Counted from the stretch's first letter, positions 1 through 7,928 are shown. The stretch: 27,467 nucleotides of DNA from DATKLL01 sp035542475 (GCA_035542475.1 DATKLL010000096.1:1-27467); one strand, 5' to 3'. Notes: generated by a model not told the origin, from the letters alone. A program made the numbers and translations.

Positions 1-1677
1 CGCCGCCATCTCTACATTCATCAGCTCCCGGTCGGTGGGATTGGCGATCGCCATGGTCAGTCCGGAAGAAGCTGCCATGGCCAAGAAAGCGGTATTTATC
101 CACTTTCTCCCGGGGAGACCGAAAGACACGTTGGAGAGCCCGAGGATAGTTCTAATCTTAAAGGTCTTCGCGCACCAAGCGACTGTCTTTAATGCTTCCG
201 ATGCTGCCTGCGGATTCGAGGCAACCGTCATCACGAGGCCGTCCGCGACTATATCGTCTTTCGTAAAGCCGTAACGTCGCGCTGCCTGATACACATCTTT
301 TATGATTTCTTTTCGTCTCTCTGATGATTCCGGTATCTCTTTGGCTGTTATGGGCAGGAGTATGAACATGGCACCGTACTTACCGGCAATAGGGAGGAGT
401 TTTTTCATTTTTTCCTTCTCGCCGGATATAGAGTTTATAAGGGCACGACCGGGATAGATCCTGAGAGCCTCTCTTATTGTTTCCAAATTGGGGGAATCGA
501 TAACCAGCGGAAGATCGGTGCTCGCAGAGAGTGTATGAAGGGCTTTCTTCATAGTCGCAATCTCATCGATGCCGTGAACCCCGACATTCACGTCGAGAAG
601 ATCGGCCCCCTCTTTTTCCTGATCCTTTGCCATCTGCCGCACTATGGCCATCTTGCCTTCAAGAAGTTCTTGCTGGAGGGCCTTCTTACCTGTCGGGTTG
701 ATTCGCTCACCGACAATGAAAAGCGGACTTCCATGGTCAAATATCTTGAAGCCCCTGGCGGAACTCACAGCGCTGATGGACTTCCGCGCGGGGGGGATCA
801 CCGCGGCGTTGCCGATCGCTTTCTTCAATACCTTGATGTGTTCGGGTGAAATCCCGCAGCAACCGCCGATCAGATTTACACCGGACGCCACGAACTGTTT
901 TCCGAATGACGCGAAATCAGCAGGTCCCATATCAAAGACCGTATCTTTTCCTTTCAGCCTGGGCATTCCGGCGTTCGGCTTTGCCACGAGTGGAACCGTG
1001 GCATACGGCTTCATGGCAGTTATGAAATTCACCATTGCGTCCGGTCCGGTTGAGCAGTTGCAGCCGACGGCATCAGCGCCAAGACTTTGCAGTGTGATGA
1101 GTGCGCTCACAGGGTTTGTCCCGCTGAGGGTATAGCCGTTTGTCTCGAAGGTCATGGTGACCATCGTAAAATGGTCTGTTAGCTCTTTGACGGCGATGAG
1201 CGCGGCACGGGCCTCCTGGATATCCATCATGGTCTCAATGACGAATAGATCGACGCCGCCATCAAGCAGTCCCCTAGCTTGTTCTTTGAAAATGTCAATG
1301 GCCTCTTCAAACATCAAATCGCCGAAGGGCTCAACAAAATGGCCGGTCGAGCTGATGTCGCCTGCGATGAGTGCCTTATTTCCTACGGCGCTCCTTGCCA
1401 GCAGAACAAGCTGCTTGTTTATGTCTATGATATTTTTCTCACCATATTGGCCAACCTTGATGCGGTTTGCACCGAAGGTACCGGTGTAGATGATATCCGA
1501 ACCGGCATTCTGGTAGGCTGTATGGACGCGCTTAATCGTCTCGGGATTTTTCAGGCACCAAACCTCCGGGCATACACCCGCGGGCATCAAGCGCCTCTGA
1601 AGCTCCGTTCCCGTGGCGCCGTCAAGAATCACAACTCTTTTATTTAAGAGGCTTATAATCTTTCTTTTAGGATTCAT
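1..1677 (-). CDS. metH: Cobalamin-dependent methionine synthase, N-terminal part (cut by window edge)
   Basis: The frame is open for 559 codons from ATG 1677 to the window edge. Residues 1-290 form a homocysteine S-methyltransferase domain: DGATGTELQ at 19-27, and the zinc cysteines C208 (GCNCSTG) and C273/C274 (GGCCG). Residues about 318-559 begin the pterin-binding domain that takes methyl-tetrahydrofolate, with VGERINPTG at 322-330, DVNVG at 362-366 and NVSFGLP at 516-522. The protein moves a methyl group from methyl-THF through cobalamin to homocysteine. The B12-binding domain, if present, lies beyond base 1. A purine-rich AAGGA sits rather far (16 nt) upstream of the ATG. The AdoMet reactivation domain that ends E. 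coli MetH is encoded separately at 3429-4052, so this protein is probably the short type lacking it. The domain identification is firm; the true C-terminus is not visible. Confidence 0.95.
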   Translation of the reverse strand, partial: MNPKRKIISLLNKRVVILDGATGTELQRRLMPAGVCPEVWCLKNPETIKRVHTAYQNAGSDIIYTGTFGANRIKVGQYGEKNIIDINKQLVLLARSAVGNKALIAGDISSTGHFVEPFGDLMFEEAIDIFKEQARGLLDGGVDLFVIETMMDIQEARAALIAVKELTDHFTMVTMTFETNGYTLSGTNPVSALITLQSLGADAVGCNCSTGPDAMVNFITAMKPYATVPLVAKPNAGMPRLKGKDTVFDMGPADFASFGKQFVASGVNLIGGCCGISPEHIKVLKKAIGNAAVIPPARKSISAVSSARGFKIFDHGSPLFIVGERINPTGKKALQQELLEGKMAIVRQMAKDQEKEGADLLDVNVGVHGIDEIATMKKALHTLSASTDLPLVIDSPNLETIREALRIYPGRALINSISGEKEKMKKLLPIAGKYGAMFILLPITAKEIPESSERRKEIIKDVYQAARRYGFTKDDIVADGLVMTVASNPQAASEALKTVAWCAKTFKIRTILGLSNVSFGLPGRKWINTAFLAMAASSGLTMAIANPTDRELMNVEMAA

Positions 1678-1756
1678 GGCCTGTAATATTACATCCTTCG
1701 TCCTTATAATATTACTTCAACAAGTAAATACCTAACCACGTCATGCCATCAACTAT

Positions 1757-1780
1757 CATTCCCGCCCAGGCGGGAATCTA
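1757..1780. repeat. Short palindromic repeat, family A (CATTCCCGC..GCGGGAATCTA)
   Basis: A perfect 9-bp inverted repeat ATTCCCGCC/GGCGGGAAT with a 2-nt spacer, followed by CTAG. A closely related copy lies at 7455-7479 and a relative with different stem bases at 7629-7654. It is a dispersed REP-like element; nothing is encoded. Confidence 0.8.
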
Positions 1781-1825
1781 GATGTTGTCCCCATTGAAAC
1801 GGGGAACCATGTATGAACCATTTAA

Positions 1826-1948
1826 TCTCCCTTTTATAAAGGGGGATTTAGAGGGATTTTAGACCTCCCCTTACCCTCTCAAGAGGGGGACAACCACCCC
1901 CAACCCCCGCCAGCGGGGGACATCCCCGGCCCCCTTTAGAAAAGGGGG
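1826..1948. repeat. Cluster of G/C-run palindromes, family B, between metH and the lipoprotein gene
   Basis: Several small inverted repeats are packed together: TCCCTTTTATAAAGGGGGA, CCCTCTCAAGAGGG, CCCCCGCCAGCGGGGG and a perfect 8-bp CCCCCTTT-AGA-AAAGGGGG at 1930-1948. The same units recur at 7507-7527 and 21642-21797. With the family A copy at 1757 it fills most of the 334-bp gap between metH and the lipoprotein gene. No gene is visible in the gap. Confidence 0.75.
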
Positions 1949-2011
1949 TGTAAATCTTATTTTCATAAAAATAACAAATTAATAATTTGCCTGTCAGTTT
2001 TAAATCAGAGC

Positions 2012-2734
2012 TTATAGTTTTCCCGCAGCTTCTGCAAGAATTCTATCGTTAATCTCTTTTCCTTCAAATATTTTATCCATAACATCGGTAAGCACCGTGT
2101 TTATTTGCTGTGCGAGCTTCCCTTCGGAGAACAGGACGTGATCAAGGCTGGCTGTGCTGTTGGCCGACACCTTGTAGAAGACCCTACCAGTCTGTGTGTT
2201 GGCGAGTATCACCGTGATCTTTGCCTTCGCCCTGTACTTCTTGACGGCAACATCATCCACGCAATAAACCTCAAGTTCATCAATGCTTCCCCCGACGAGG
2301 ATCGGCCCCCATTCCTTCTGGATGCCGTCTTCCTTGAGGTTCCAGACAGGCGTGTCCACGGCGACCTGGTAACCTGTCTTCTGGAATATTTCTTTTACCG
2401 GCAATGTCACAGCCATGGATGGTTTCACTAATCTGGGATACACCGGTGTTTTCCCGCCAAAGTGATCCCATACCCATCCAATTTGTTGCTTGTCGTCTGT
2501 TTTCCGAAGGTCTGTGAAAGTAGAAACCGTTATCTTGATATCCTTTTCCGGGCCCTTCATTTCCGCCAGGGGCTTCGGATAGTATTTCATGTCTACGCTG
2601 TACGCCCCGTGGGCGCAGCCCCAAGCCATGGTGAGAAGTGCAAGTCCTGCAAAGAAGACCCCCAATCTTCTAAATGAGTTCAACCGGAGTATAAGCCGAT
2701 TGTTATTCTCTTTCCAAGTTTGTTCACAATTCAT
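2012..2734 (-). CDS. Putative lipoprotein, YajG-like, function unknown
   Basis: This is a 240-residue protein when started at the second of two tandem ATGs (2734), which sits 6 nt after a strong AGGAGG at 2746-2741. The first ATG (2737) is only 3 nt away from it. Residues 25-36 are hydrophobic and end in a lipobox-like AWGC with C40 as the likely lipidated residue, so the mature protein should be anchored to a membrane facing the periplasm. The mature part is mixed alpha/beta with no catalytic motif; the run DIKITVSTFTDLR and a late VFYKVSANS strand resemble YajG-type outer-membrane lipoproteins, but this is a weak similarity by eye. It follows the response regulator gene on the same strand by 90 bp and may be co-transcribed. 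The n-region of the signal is unusually long (24 residues). Confidence 0.75.
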   Translation of the reverse strand: MNCEQTWKENNNRLILRLNSFRRLGVFFAGLALLTMAWGCAHGAYSVDMKYYPKPLAEMKGPEKDIKITVSTFTDLRKTDDKQQIGWVWDHFGGKTPVYPRLVKPSMAVTLPVKEIFQKTGYQVAVDTPVWNLKEDGIQKEWGPILVGGSIDELEVYCVDDVAVKKYRAKAKITVILANTQTGRVFYKVSANSTASLDHVLFSEGKLAQQINTVLTDVMDKIFEGKEINDRILAEAAGKL

Positions 2735-2824
2735 CATTTTCCTCCTATTGCGCGGCGGAAGGAACGAAAAATTTTTTAAATAGTAAATAGCTGTTGGTAA
2801 TTGTAAGTACGAGGGAAACAATGC

Positions 2825-3292
2825 TCAACCGGCTCCCTGTGGGTCATTCTTTTCTTCAGCCGCAGGTTTATCTTTGATCAGGTTAACTAATCCAGCGGCT
2901 TCTGTTGCCCTCTCCGGGTAAGCCTTAATGAAATATTCAATGACCTTGCGGCATATTTCTTTAAAATTGATCGGCTTAACAATGTATCCCTGAATGCCCA
3001 ACTTTGCGCAATCCATGATATCTGCCTTTTCCATGAGACTGCTGACAACGATGATCGCTGTAGACTTATCGTTATCTTTTAATCTGATCTCCTTCAAAAC
3101 GGAATATCCGCTGATTACCGGAAGCAGAATATCGAGGAGAATAATATCGGGTTTCCATTCATGATAATAATCAAGCGCGAACTTTCCGTCTTCGGCAATT
3201 TTTTTTTCGAAAATATCATCCTGAAGCGATTGCTCTAGGAGTTTCTGTGTGACCTTATGATCATCCACGATCAGTACTTTTATTTTCTGCAT
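2825..3292 (-). CDS. Single-domain response regulator (CheY-like)
   Basis: The 155-residue protein is one receiver domain with a short charged tail. Numbering from ATG 3292, the acidic pair is D10/D11 (LIVDDH), the phospho-acceptor is D54 (IILLDILLP), the switch residue is S84 (VVSS) and the conserved lysine is K106 (KP). There is no output domain, so it probably passes phosphate on or acts through protein contacts. A GTG codon directly before the ATG could also serve as start (3295); neither has a good ribosome site. It lies between the MetH-reactivation gene and the lipoprotein gene on the same strand and has its own predicted promoter at 3382-3410. The cognate kinase is not obvious; the ZraS-like kinase in this window has its own partner. 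Confidence 0.9.
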   Translation of the reverse strand: MQKIKVLIVDDHKVTQKLLEQSLQDDIFEKKIAEDGKFALDYYHEWKPDIILLDILLPVISGYSVLKEIRLKDNDKSTAIIVVSSLMEKADIMDCAKLGIQGYIVKPINFKEICRKVIEYFIKAYPERATEAAGLVNLIKDKPAAEEKNDPQGAG

Positions 3293-3381
3293 CACAGGGC
3301 ACCGGTGCTTACGACATTACTCAATCGACTCCAATCAAATAAAATCCCACAATGAACGCATTAGGATACAGATCTTTCTAA

Positions 3382-3410
3382 AATATATTTTTAATTACAA
3401 CTAAAGTCAA
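3382..3410 (-). promoter_or_regulatory. Predicted sigma-70 promoter for the response regulator
   Basis: Read on the minus strand: TTGACT (3410-3405), 17-nt spacer, TATATT (3387-3382). Spacing is ideal and it sits in an AT-rich gap about 90 bp before the response regulator start. Predicted by eye only. Confidence 0.55.
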
Positions 3411-3428
3411 ACGGTTATTGGCGGCACG

Positions 3429-4052
3429 TCATTCCTGCCTAATGCCGGTGATGGCCGTGACAGACTTCTCCGGGACAAGTATACAGCTTTCTGTAATCCG
3501 GACACCGATCTTTTCAAGCTCTAGAAGCCGGTACATCGTTTTCTGCGCTTCCAGAGGCAAGTCGCCGTATCCGGCGGAATAGCGCTTGCTGAGCAATCTC
3601 CTTTTCTCCCGCAGCAGGGTCCTGTTGAAATAATCCATGATCCAGTCCAGCGACGCGTCGACCATCTCGCTCGCCGCTGCATCGAGCACAACGCCATGAG
3701 TCACATTGTCGCAAGCTATATCTTTTTCTATTGCATCGATGATGCCGTCTCCGGCTGTGGCTGCAATCAGGACGATCTCGCCGCAATTGCGCAGGAACTT
3801 GGCCAGGTGTTGGCTTTCAAACATCAGATCTTCACCGACCGTAACTTTCGCTCCTTTTATTTCCTTAATAGGCAAGCGCAGGCCGACACCCTTCAACTGA
3901 ATCAACGATGCCGCATCCTTGATATGTCTGTCTATTTCTTTTTTTTGAGAGGCTGATATTTTTGTGACGCCGCTGGTGAATCCCAGGCGTCTGTATATCT
4001 TTTTATATGGTATAGGGATCGATATAGATTCGAAAAAGAGAACAGGCATCAT
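3429..4052 (-). CDS. Stand-alone methionine synthase reactivation (AdoMet-binding) domain
   Basis: The 207-residue protein matches the C-terminal activation domain of cobalamin-dependent methionine synthase. The AdoMet-site motif is RYSAGYGDLPLEAQ at 157-170, followed by ITESCILVPEKSVTA at 186-200, the equivalent of the family's TES..M.P..SVS signature. In E. coli MetH this domain binds AdoMet and, with flavodoxin, reductively remethylates oxidised cobalamin. Here it is a free protein of the kind known from Thermotoga, so it should act in trans on the metH product encoded at 1-1677. Its ATG overlaps the leuD stop (ATGATG), so it is probably the last cistron of the leucine operon and translationally coupled to leuD. 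The second ATG (4049) is an alternative start. Confidence in family is high; the leucine-operon placement is what is odd. Confidence 0.9.
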   Translation of the reverse strand: MMPVLFFESISIPIPYKKIYRRLGFTSGVTKISASQKKEIDRHIKDAASLIQLKGVGLRLPIKEIKGAKVTVGEDLMFESQHLAKFLRNCGEIVLIAATAGDGIIDAIEKDIACDNVTHGVVLDAAASEMVDASLDWIMDYFNRTLLREKRRLLSKRYSAGYGDLPLEAQKTMYRLLELEKIGVRITESCILVPEKSVTAITGIRQE

Positions 4053-4546
4053 ACGCCTTTCTTTGCCAGGTGTTTCATCAGGCCGCCGTCCTTAATGAGT
4101 TCCTGCATGAACAGCGGAATTGGTTGAATAGGAAGCGGCGCTATGCAACTGTCCAAAATCCGGATGCTCCCGCTATCTCCGTCCACCTCCATCTCCTGGC
4201 CTTCGGAAACCTTCTCCCACAGATCTTTCGATTCAAAGATGGGAAGTCCGATGTTAAATGCATTGCGGTAAAATATCCGGGCAAAACTCTTCGCAATGAC
4301 ACAGGAGATACCGGCAGCCTTTATAGCGATGGGTGCGTGCTCCCTCGATGAGCCGCAGCCGAAATTTTCTCCTGCCACTATGATGTCACCGGTGCTGATC
4401 TTTTTCATAAATTCAGGATCGGCATCTTCCATGCAATGGGCGGCCAAGGCTGCCGGATCGGACGTTGTTAAATATCTTGCCGGAATGATCGCGTCTGTAT
4501 CGATATTGTCTCCGAACTTCCAGACTTTTCCTTTAAATTTCATCAT
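4049..4546 (-). CDS. leuD: 3-isopropylmalate dehydratase, small subunit
   Basis: The 165-residue LeuD protein pairs with LeuC to isomerise 2-isopropylmalate to 3-isopropylmalate. Visible motifs are GENFGCGSSREHAP around 58-71, which forms the swivelling substrate-binding loop, and FYRNAFNIGLP around 92-102. Its length matches the short HacB/LeuD type found with HacA-type large subunits. Tandem ATGs occur at 4546 and 4543, with AAGGA just upstream. It follows leuC by 9 bp and its stop overlaps the start of the MetH-reactivation gene, which argues for a single transcript. No Fe-S ligands are expected in this subunit and none are seen. Confidence 0.95.
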   Translation of the reverse strand: MMKFKGKVWKFGDNIDTDAIIPARYLTTSDPAALAAHCMEDADPEFMKKISTGDIIVAGENFGCGSSREHAPIAIKAAGISCVIAKSFARIFYRNAFNIGLPIFESKDLWEKVSEGQEMEVDGDSGSIRILDSCIAPLPIQPIPLFMQELIKDGGLMKHLAKKGV

Positions 4547-4555
4547 TATTTTTCC

Positions 4556-5815
4556 TTATACTTCATCCGGACCGGCGATCCGCCCCAGCACCGCTGATGC
4601 CGCGGCAACAGCCGGACCGGCAAGATATACTTCACTCCCGGTATGGCCCATACGTCCGACAAAATTCCTGTTTGTCGTGGAAACCGCCCGCTCACCTTCC
4701 GCCAGAACCCCCATGTGGCCGCCCAGACAGGCGCCGCACGTAGGCGTACTGACTACCGCGTTGGCATCGATAAATGTCTCAATGAGGCCTTCCTTGAGGG
4801 CCATTTTGTATATTCCCTGCGTGGCAGGTACTATAATCAAGCGGATATAAGGCGCCACCTTCCTTCCCTTCAAAATACCGGCTGCAACCCTGAGGTCTTC
4901 TATCCTCCCGTTGGTGCATGATCCGATGACAACCTGATCGATTTTGACATTACCTACCTGGCTGATGCCTCTTACGTTCGAAGGTATATGGGGGAATGCC
5001 ACCTGAGGTTCGATCTTGCTCACATCGATGTCGATGGTAGAAGCATACGCGGCATCGGAGTCCGAGGTATATAACGTATAAGGACGCTTTGCCCTCTCTT
5101 GCACATACGACTTCGTTATATCATCGGGGACAAAGATGCCGTTTTTCGCGCCCGCCTCGATTACCATATTCGCGATGGTCAACCGGTCTGACATGCCGAG
5201 ATGACAGACAGTCTCACCGGTGAACTCCATGGCCATGTACCGCGCCCCGTCAACGCCGATCAAGCCGATGATATGGAGGATCAGGTCTTTACCGGAAACC
5301 CATTTTTTTAATTTGCCGTGAAAGACGATTTTCATCGTTTCGGGAACCCGGAACCAGGCCTCACCCGTCAACATCGCCGCCGCCAGGTCTGTACTGCCTA
5401 CGCCGGTGGCAAAGGCCCCGAGAGCGCCGTATGTGCAGGTGTGGCTGTCGGCGCCGAGGACCAGATCTCCGGGCAGTACGACGCCCTGTTCGGGAAGGAG
5501 GGCATGCTCGATGCCCACTTCGCCGACCTCATAATAGTGGGTGATCTCCTGCTCCTGCGCAAATTTCCTGATGACTTTACACTGCTGGGCGGAGTCGATG
5601 TCCTTATTAGGTGTAAAGTGATCGGGCACAAGCACTACCTTGTTCCTGTCAAACACCCGGACACCCCCGGCTTTTTTGAATTCAACTATGGCGATAGGAG
5701 CCGTTATATCGTTCCCGAGGGCGATATCCACTTTCGCGTTTATCAGCATCCCGGGATGAACTTCTTTAAGATCTGTGTGGCTGCATAGTATCTTTTCCGT
5801 GATGGTCATTCCCAC
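4556..5815 (-). CDS. leuC: 3-isopropylmalate dehydratase, large subunit (HacA type)
   Basis: The 419-residue aconitase-family protein binds the [4Fe-4S] cluster with C300 (IGSCTNG), C360 and C363 (TPTCGACLGGHMG). Other family motifs are DHFTPN at 65-70 and GADSHTCTYGALGAFATGVG at 121-140. The length and motif spacing fit the shorter HacA-type LeuC seen in archaea, clostridia and deltaproteobacteria, rather than the longer E. coli form. The GTG at 5815 gives the common family start MGMTITEKIL and has GGAG 10 nt upstream; the ATG at 5809 is the alternative. It lies 55 bp after leuA and 9 bp before leuD. The enzyme is cytoplasmic and, as for its family, likely oxygen-sensitive. Confidence 0.95.
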   Translation of the reverse strand: MGMTITEKILCSHTDLKEVHPGMLINAKVDIALGNDITAPIAIVEFKKAGGVRVFDRNKVVLVPDHFTPNKDIDSAQQCKVIRKFAQEQEITHYYEVGEVGIEHALLPEQGVVLPGDLVLGADSHTCTYGALGAFATGVGSTDLAAAMLTGEAWFRVPETMKIVFHGKLKKWVSGKDLILHIIGLIGVDGARYMAMEFTGETVCHLGMSDRLTIANMVIEAGAKNGIFVPDDITKSYVQERAKRPYTLYTSDSDAAYASTIDIDVSKIEPQVAFPHIPSNVRGISQVGNVKIDQVVIGSCTNGRIEDLRVAAGILKGRKVAPYIRLIIVPATQGIYKMALKEGLIETFIDANAVVSTPTCGACLGGHMGVLAEGERAVSTTNRNFVGRMGHTGSEVYLAGPAVAAASAVLGRIAGPDEV

Positions 5816-5870
5816 GTCGTTGATTCTCCACGTTCAGTTTGCGTGTATTCCCTTACAACATTATTCTTCT

Positions 5871-7418
5871 TTATTCAACTTTAACCTTCTTAACATCCCC
5901 TTTGAGAAACTCAAGACGGTTCAACGCATTGATATATGCCTTCGCGGAAGCAACGATTACATCCGGTTCGGCGCCACGCCCGGCCACGGAGCGACCGTTG
6001 TACTTGAGTTGAACCATTACCTCTCCCAGGGCGTCAGTTCCTCCGGTGACAGCGGAAACGACGTACTTCAGCAGGTGATAGTTTGTCTTCGTAATTTTTC
6101 TGATCGCCGCGAATGTTGCATCAACAGGCCCGACGCCAAAACCGGCATCCTGGATTATTTTTCCATCGACCTCCATCTGCATCGTCGCCGTAGGCACAGC
6201 CACATTGCCGCTTACCACATTGAGATAAACCAGTTTGTACCTCTCGGCAATCCTGTAGACTTCTTCATATACGAGAGCCTCCAGGTCTTCATCAAAAATC
6301 TCTTTCTTGACATCGGCCAGCTCCTTGAAACGCACAAAAACTTTTTTCACATCCTCGGCGGTAAGTTTATAACCCATTTTTTTGAGATGCTCGGAAACCG
6401 CGTGGCGGCCTGAATGTTTCCCAAGAACGAGGTGAGTCCCGGAGATGCCGACAGACCGGGGAGTCATAATCTCGTACGTGATCTTTTCCTTGATCAGACC
6501 ATCCTGATGAATACCGGATTCGTGGGCAAAGGCATTCGCCCCGACAATCGCCTTGTTAGGCTGAACGGGTATGCCTGTGATGTGCGTCAGAAGTCTGGAT
6601 GACTGGTAGATGTTTTCCGTTTTGATCCCTGTATATAGTCCGAAGAAGTCCTTCCTGGTCGCCAGGGCCATCACCACTTCTTCCATGGCGGCATTCCCCG
6701 CCCTTTCCCCGATCCCGTTGATGGTGCATTCCACCTGCCTTGCCCCGTTTTTGACAGCCGCCAGTGAATTTGCCACCGCGAGTCCCAGATCATTATGACA
6801 GTGAACGGAAATCACGGCCTTCCTGATATTTTTGACCTTCTTGAACACATACGCGATCAGACTGCTAAATTCATCGGGTACACTATAGCCCACAGTGTCA
6901 GGGATGTTCACGGTGGTGGCCCCCTTTGCAATCACCGCTTCGGTAATATCACAGAGGTAATCCCAATCCGTTCGCGTTGCGTCCATCGGCGAAAACTCAA
7001 CATTGGTCGTATACGCGCAGGCGTGAGCCACGGCGGCACAGGCCTCTTTCATGACCTGGGAACGCGTCTTTTTAAGCTGGTACTTCAAATGTATGTCGGA
7101 TGTTGAGATAAAGGTGTGAATCCGTGGATGAGCAGCTTCTTTAATCGCATTCCATGCCCGATCGATATCGGCTATATCGGCCCTTGCCAGGGCGGCAATC
7201 TGCGGCTCCCTAACCTCCCGGGCAATCTGCTGTACGGCAAGGAAGTCTCCTTCCGACGCAACAGGGAATCCGGCTTCAATGATATCCACTCCCAGTCTTT
7301 CGAGCTGGAGAGCGACACGCAGCTTCTCATCCAGGTTCATGCTCGCCCCCGGTGACTGCTCCCCATCCCTGAGCGTTGTGTCGAATATGAATACCCTCTC
7401 CTTTTTTTTCGAATTCAT
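5871..7418 (-). CDS. leuA: 2-isopropylmalate synthase
   Basis: The 515-residue LeuA condenses acetyl-CoA with 2-oxoisovalerate, the committed step of leucine synthesis. Visible are the catalytic FDTTLRDGEQSPGASM (12-27), the metal-binding HCHNDLG (206-212), GIGERAGN (235-242), and a C-terminal regulatory domain of the LeuA allosteric type (about 385-515), where leucine feedback would act. The start at 7418 is chosen because AAGGAGAGGA ends 2 nt before it (GGAG about 7 nt away); the frame stays open upstream to 7457, but that stretch is repeat sequence. It is the first structural gene of leuA-leuC-leuD and lies about 270 bp downstream of a leader-peptide attenuator (7691-7893), so expression is probably set by charged tRNA-Leu as well as by feedback on the enzyme. 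Confidence 0.96.
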   Translation of the reverse strand: MNSKKKERVFIFDTTLRDGEQSPGASMNLDEKLRVALQLERLGVDIIEAGFPVASEGDFLAVQQIAREVREPQIAALARADIADIDRAWNAIKEAAHPRIHTFISTSDIHLKYQLKKTRSQVMKEACAAVAHACAYTTNVEFSPMDATRTDWDYLCDITEAVIAKGATTVNIPDTVGYSVPDEFSSLIAYVFKKVKNIRKAVISVHCHNDLGLAVANSLAAVKNGARQVECTINGIGERAGNAAMEEVVMALATRKDFFGLYTGIKTENIYQSSRLLTHITGIPVQPNKAIVGANAFAHESGIHQDGLIKEKITYEIMTPRSVGISGTHLVLGKHSGRHAVSEHLKKMGYKLTAEDVKKVFVRFKELADVKKEIFDEDLEALVYEEVYRIAERYKLVYLNVVSGNVAVPTATMQMEVDGKIIQDAGFGVGPVDATFAAIRKITKTNYHLLKYVVSAVTGGTDALGEVMVQLKYNGRSVAGRGAEPDVIVASAKAYINALNRLEFLKGDVKKVKVE

Positions 7419-7454
7419 CTTCCTCTCCTTTTTCCCGAAATATAGTCGGAACGT

Positions 7455-7479
7455 CATTCCCGCGTAGGCGGGAATCTAG
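7455..7479. repeat. Short palindromic repeat, family A
   Basis: Inverted repeat ATTCCCGC/GCGGGAAT with a 4-nt spacer, then CTAG, near-identical to the copy at 1757-1780. It sits between the leu attenuator and leuA, so it should be part of the leuA mRNA leader. Confidence 0.8.
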
Positions 7480-7506
7480 TCCTTCCAATTTTGCATTCCT
7501 AATATT

Positions 7507-7541
7507 CCCCCCTTTAGAAAAGGGGGGGTAGGGGGGATTTG
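7507..7541. repeat. G/C-run palindrome, family B
   Basis: A perfect 9-bp inverted repeat CCCCCCTTT-AGA-AAAGGGGGG (7507-7527), followed by a GGGGGGATTT tail. The unit recurs at 1930 and 21779. It would form a stable hairpin in the leuA mRNA leader. Confidence 0.75.
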
Positions 7542-7564
7542 ATAATTGCGTGTAAAATCCCCCT

Positions 7565-7595
7565 TGTCACAGTGAGCTTGTCGAACTGCGAAGGT
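7565..7595. repeat. Half-copy of family C repeat (GTGAGCTTGTCGAACTGCG)
   Basis: The sequence TCACAGTGAGCTTGTCGAACTGCGAAGG matches the left arm of the hairpin at 14763-14826 with one change in the shared core. Only one arm is present here. Confidence 0.7.
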
Positions 7596-7628
7596 CATTC
7601 CTCGTGACATCACCACTCCACATTCTGT

Positions 7629-7654
7629 CATTCCGGACGTGATCCGGAATCTAG
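7629..7654. repeat. Palindromic repeat related to family A (ATTCCGGA/TCCGGAAT)
   Basis: Perfect 8-bp inverted repeat with a 5-nt loop, flanked by TC and CTAG as in family A, but with a CCGGA stem instead of CCCGC. It is the fourth repeat unit in the leuA leader. Confidence 0.7.
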
Positions 7655-7690
7655 TGCTTTAAAATCCTGCATTGACTTTACGATACAAAT

Positions 7691-7727
7691 AAAAAAGGCC
7701 ATGGACTTCTTTGAGCCCATGGCCTTT
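7691..7727 (-). terminator. Attenuator terminator hairpin upstream of leuA
   Basis: On the minus strand AAAGGCCATGG (7727-7717) pairs perfectly with CCATGGCCTTT and runs into a T-rich tract ending at 7691. It lies after a leucine-rich leader peptide. Its 5' arm can instead pair upstream: TACCTAAAGGC (7732-7722) is complementary to GTTTTTAGGTA (7768-7758) over 11 bp including two G-U pairs. The terminator and this antiterminator share bases and exclude each other. Confidence 0.8.
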
Positions 7728-7749
7728 AGGTACGTATTTCTCAGATCAA

Positions 7750-7869
7750 TTACGGATTACCTAAAAACGACGGGCGTCTGGTATTTAGCAAAAGGCCAAG
7801 AAGAGTGAGACCCGGCAGGGTCACCAAGCTGATCAAATTAACTAATGCCTTTTTCATACCCATCGTCAT
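7750..7869 (-). CDS. leu operon leader peptide (39 residues, 11 leucines)
   Basis: The small open frame encodes a 39-residue peptide with leucine at 11 positions, including the dense stretch LTLLGLLL at 21-28 (codons CTC ACT CTT CTT GGC CTT TTG CTA). It starts at ATG 7869, with AAGGA 10 nt upstream; in-frame ATGs at 7863 and 7857 are alternatives. It ends at TAA 7752-7750, inside the segment that precedes the terminator hairpin. Established attenuation logic applies: when leucyl-tRNA is scarce the ribosome stalls on the leucine run, frees the segment around 7768-7758 to pair with 7732-7722, and stops the terminator forming. The weak CTAAA/TTTAG pairing between the leucine codons and 7766-7762 could be the competing 1:2 stem. 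The peptide itself probably has no other job. Confidence 0.8.
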   Translation of the reverse strand: MTMGMKKALVNLISLVTLPGLTLLGLLLNTRRPSFLGNP

Positions 7870-7899
7870 TTTCGACAAATCCTTATTAAGCTTAGAGAA

Positions 7900-7928
7900 A
7901 AAATATAACAATATTGCATCTCTGTCAA
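7900..7928 (-). promoter_or_regulatory. Predicted promoter of the leu leader and leuA operon
   Basis: Minus strand TTGACA (7928-7923), then TATATT at 15 nt or TATTTT at 17 nt (7905-7900). A transcript starting near 7893 would begin just before the leader-peptide ribosome site (7884-7880). Confidence 0.55.

Noticed and set aside
7691..7893. T-box or leucine riboswitch as the leu leader
   Set aside because: No T-box consensus (AGGGTGG-type) was seen, while a leucine-rich peptide with competing hairpins is present.
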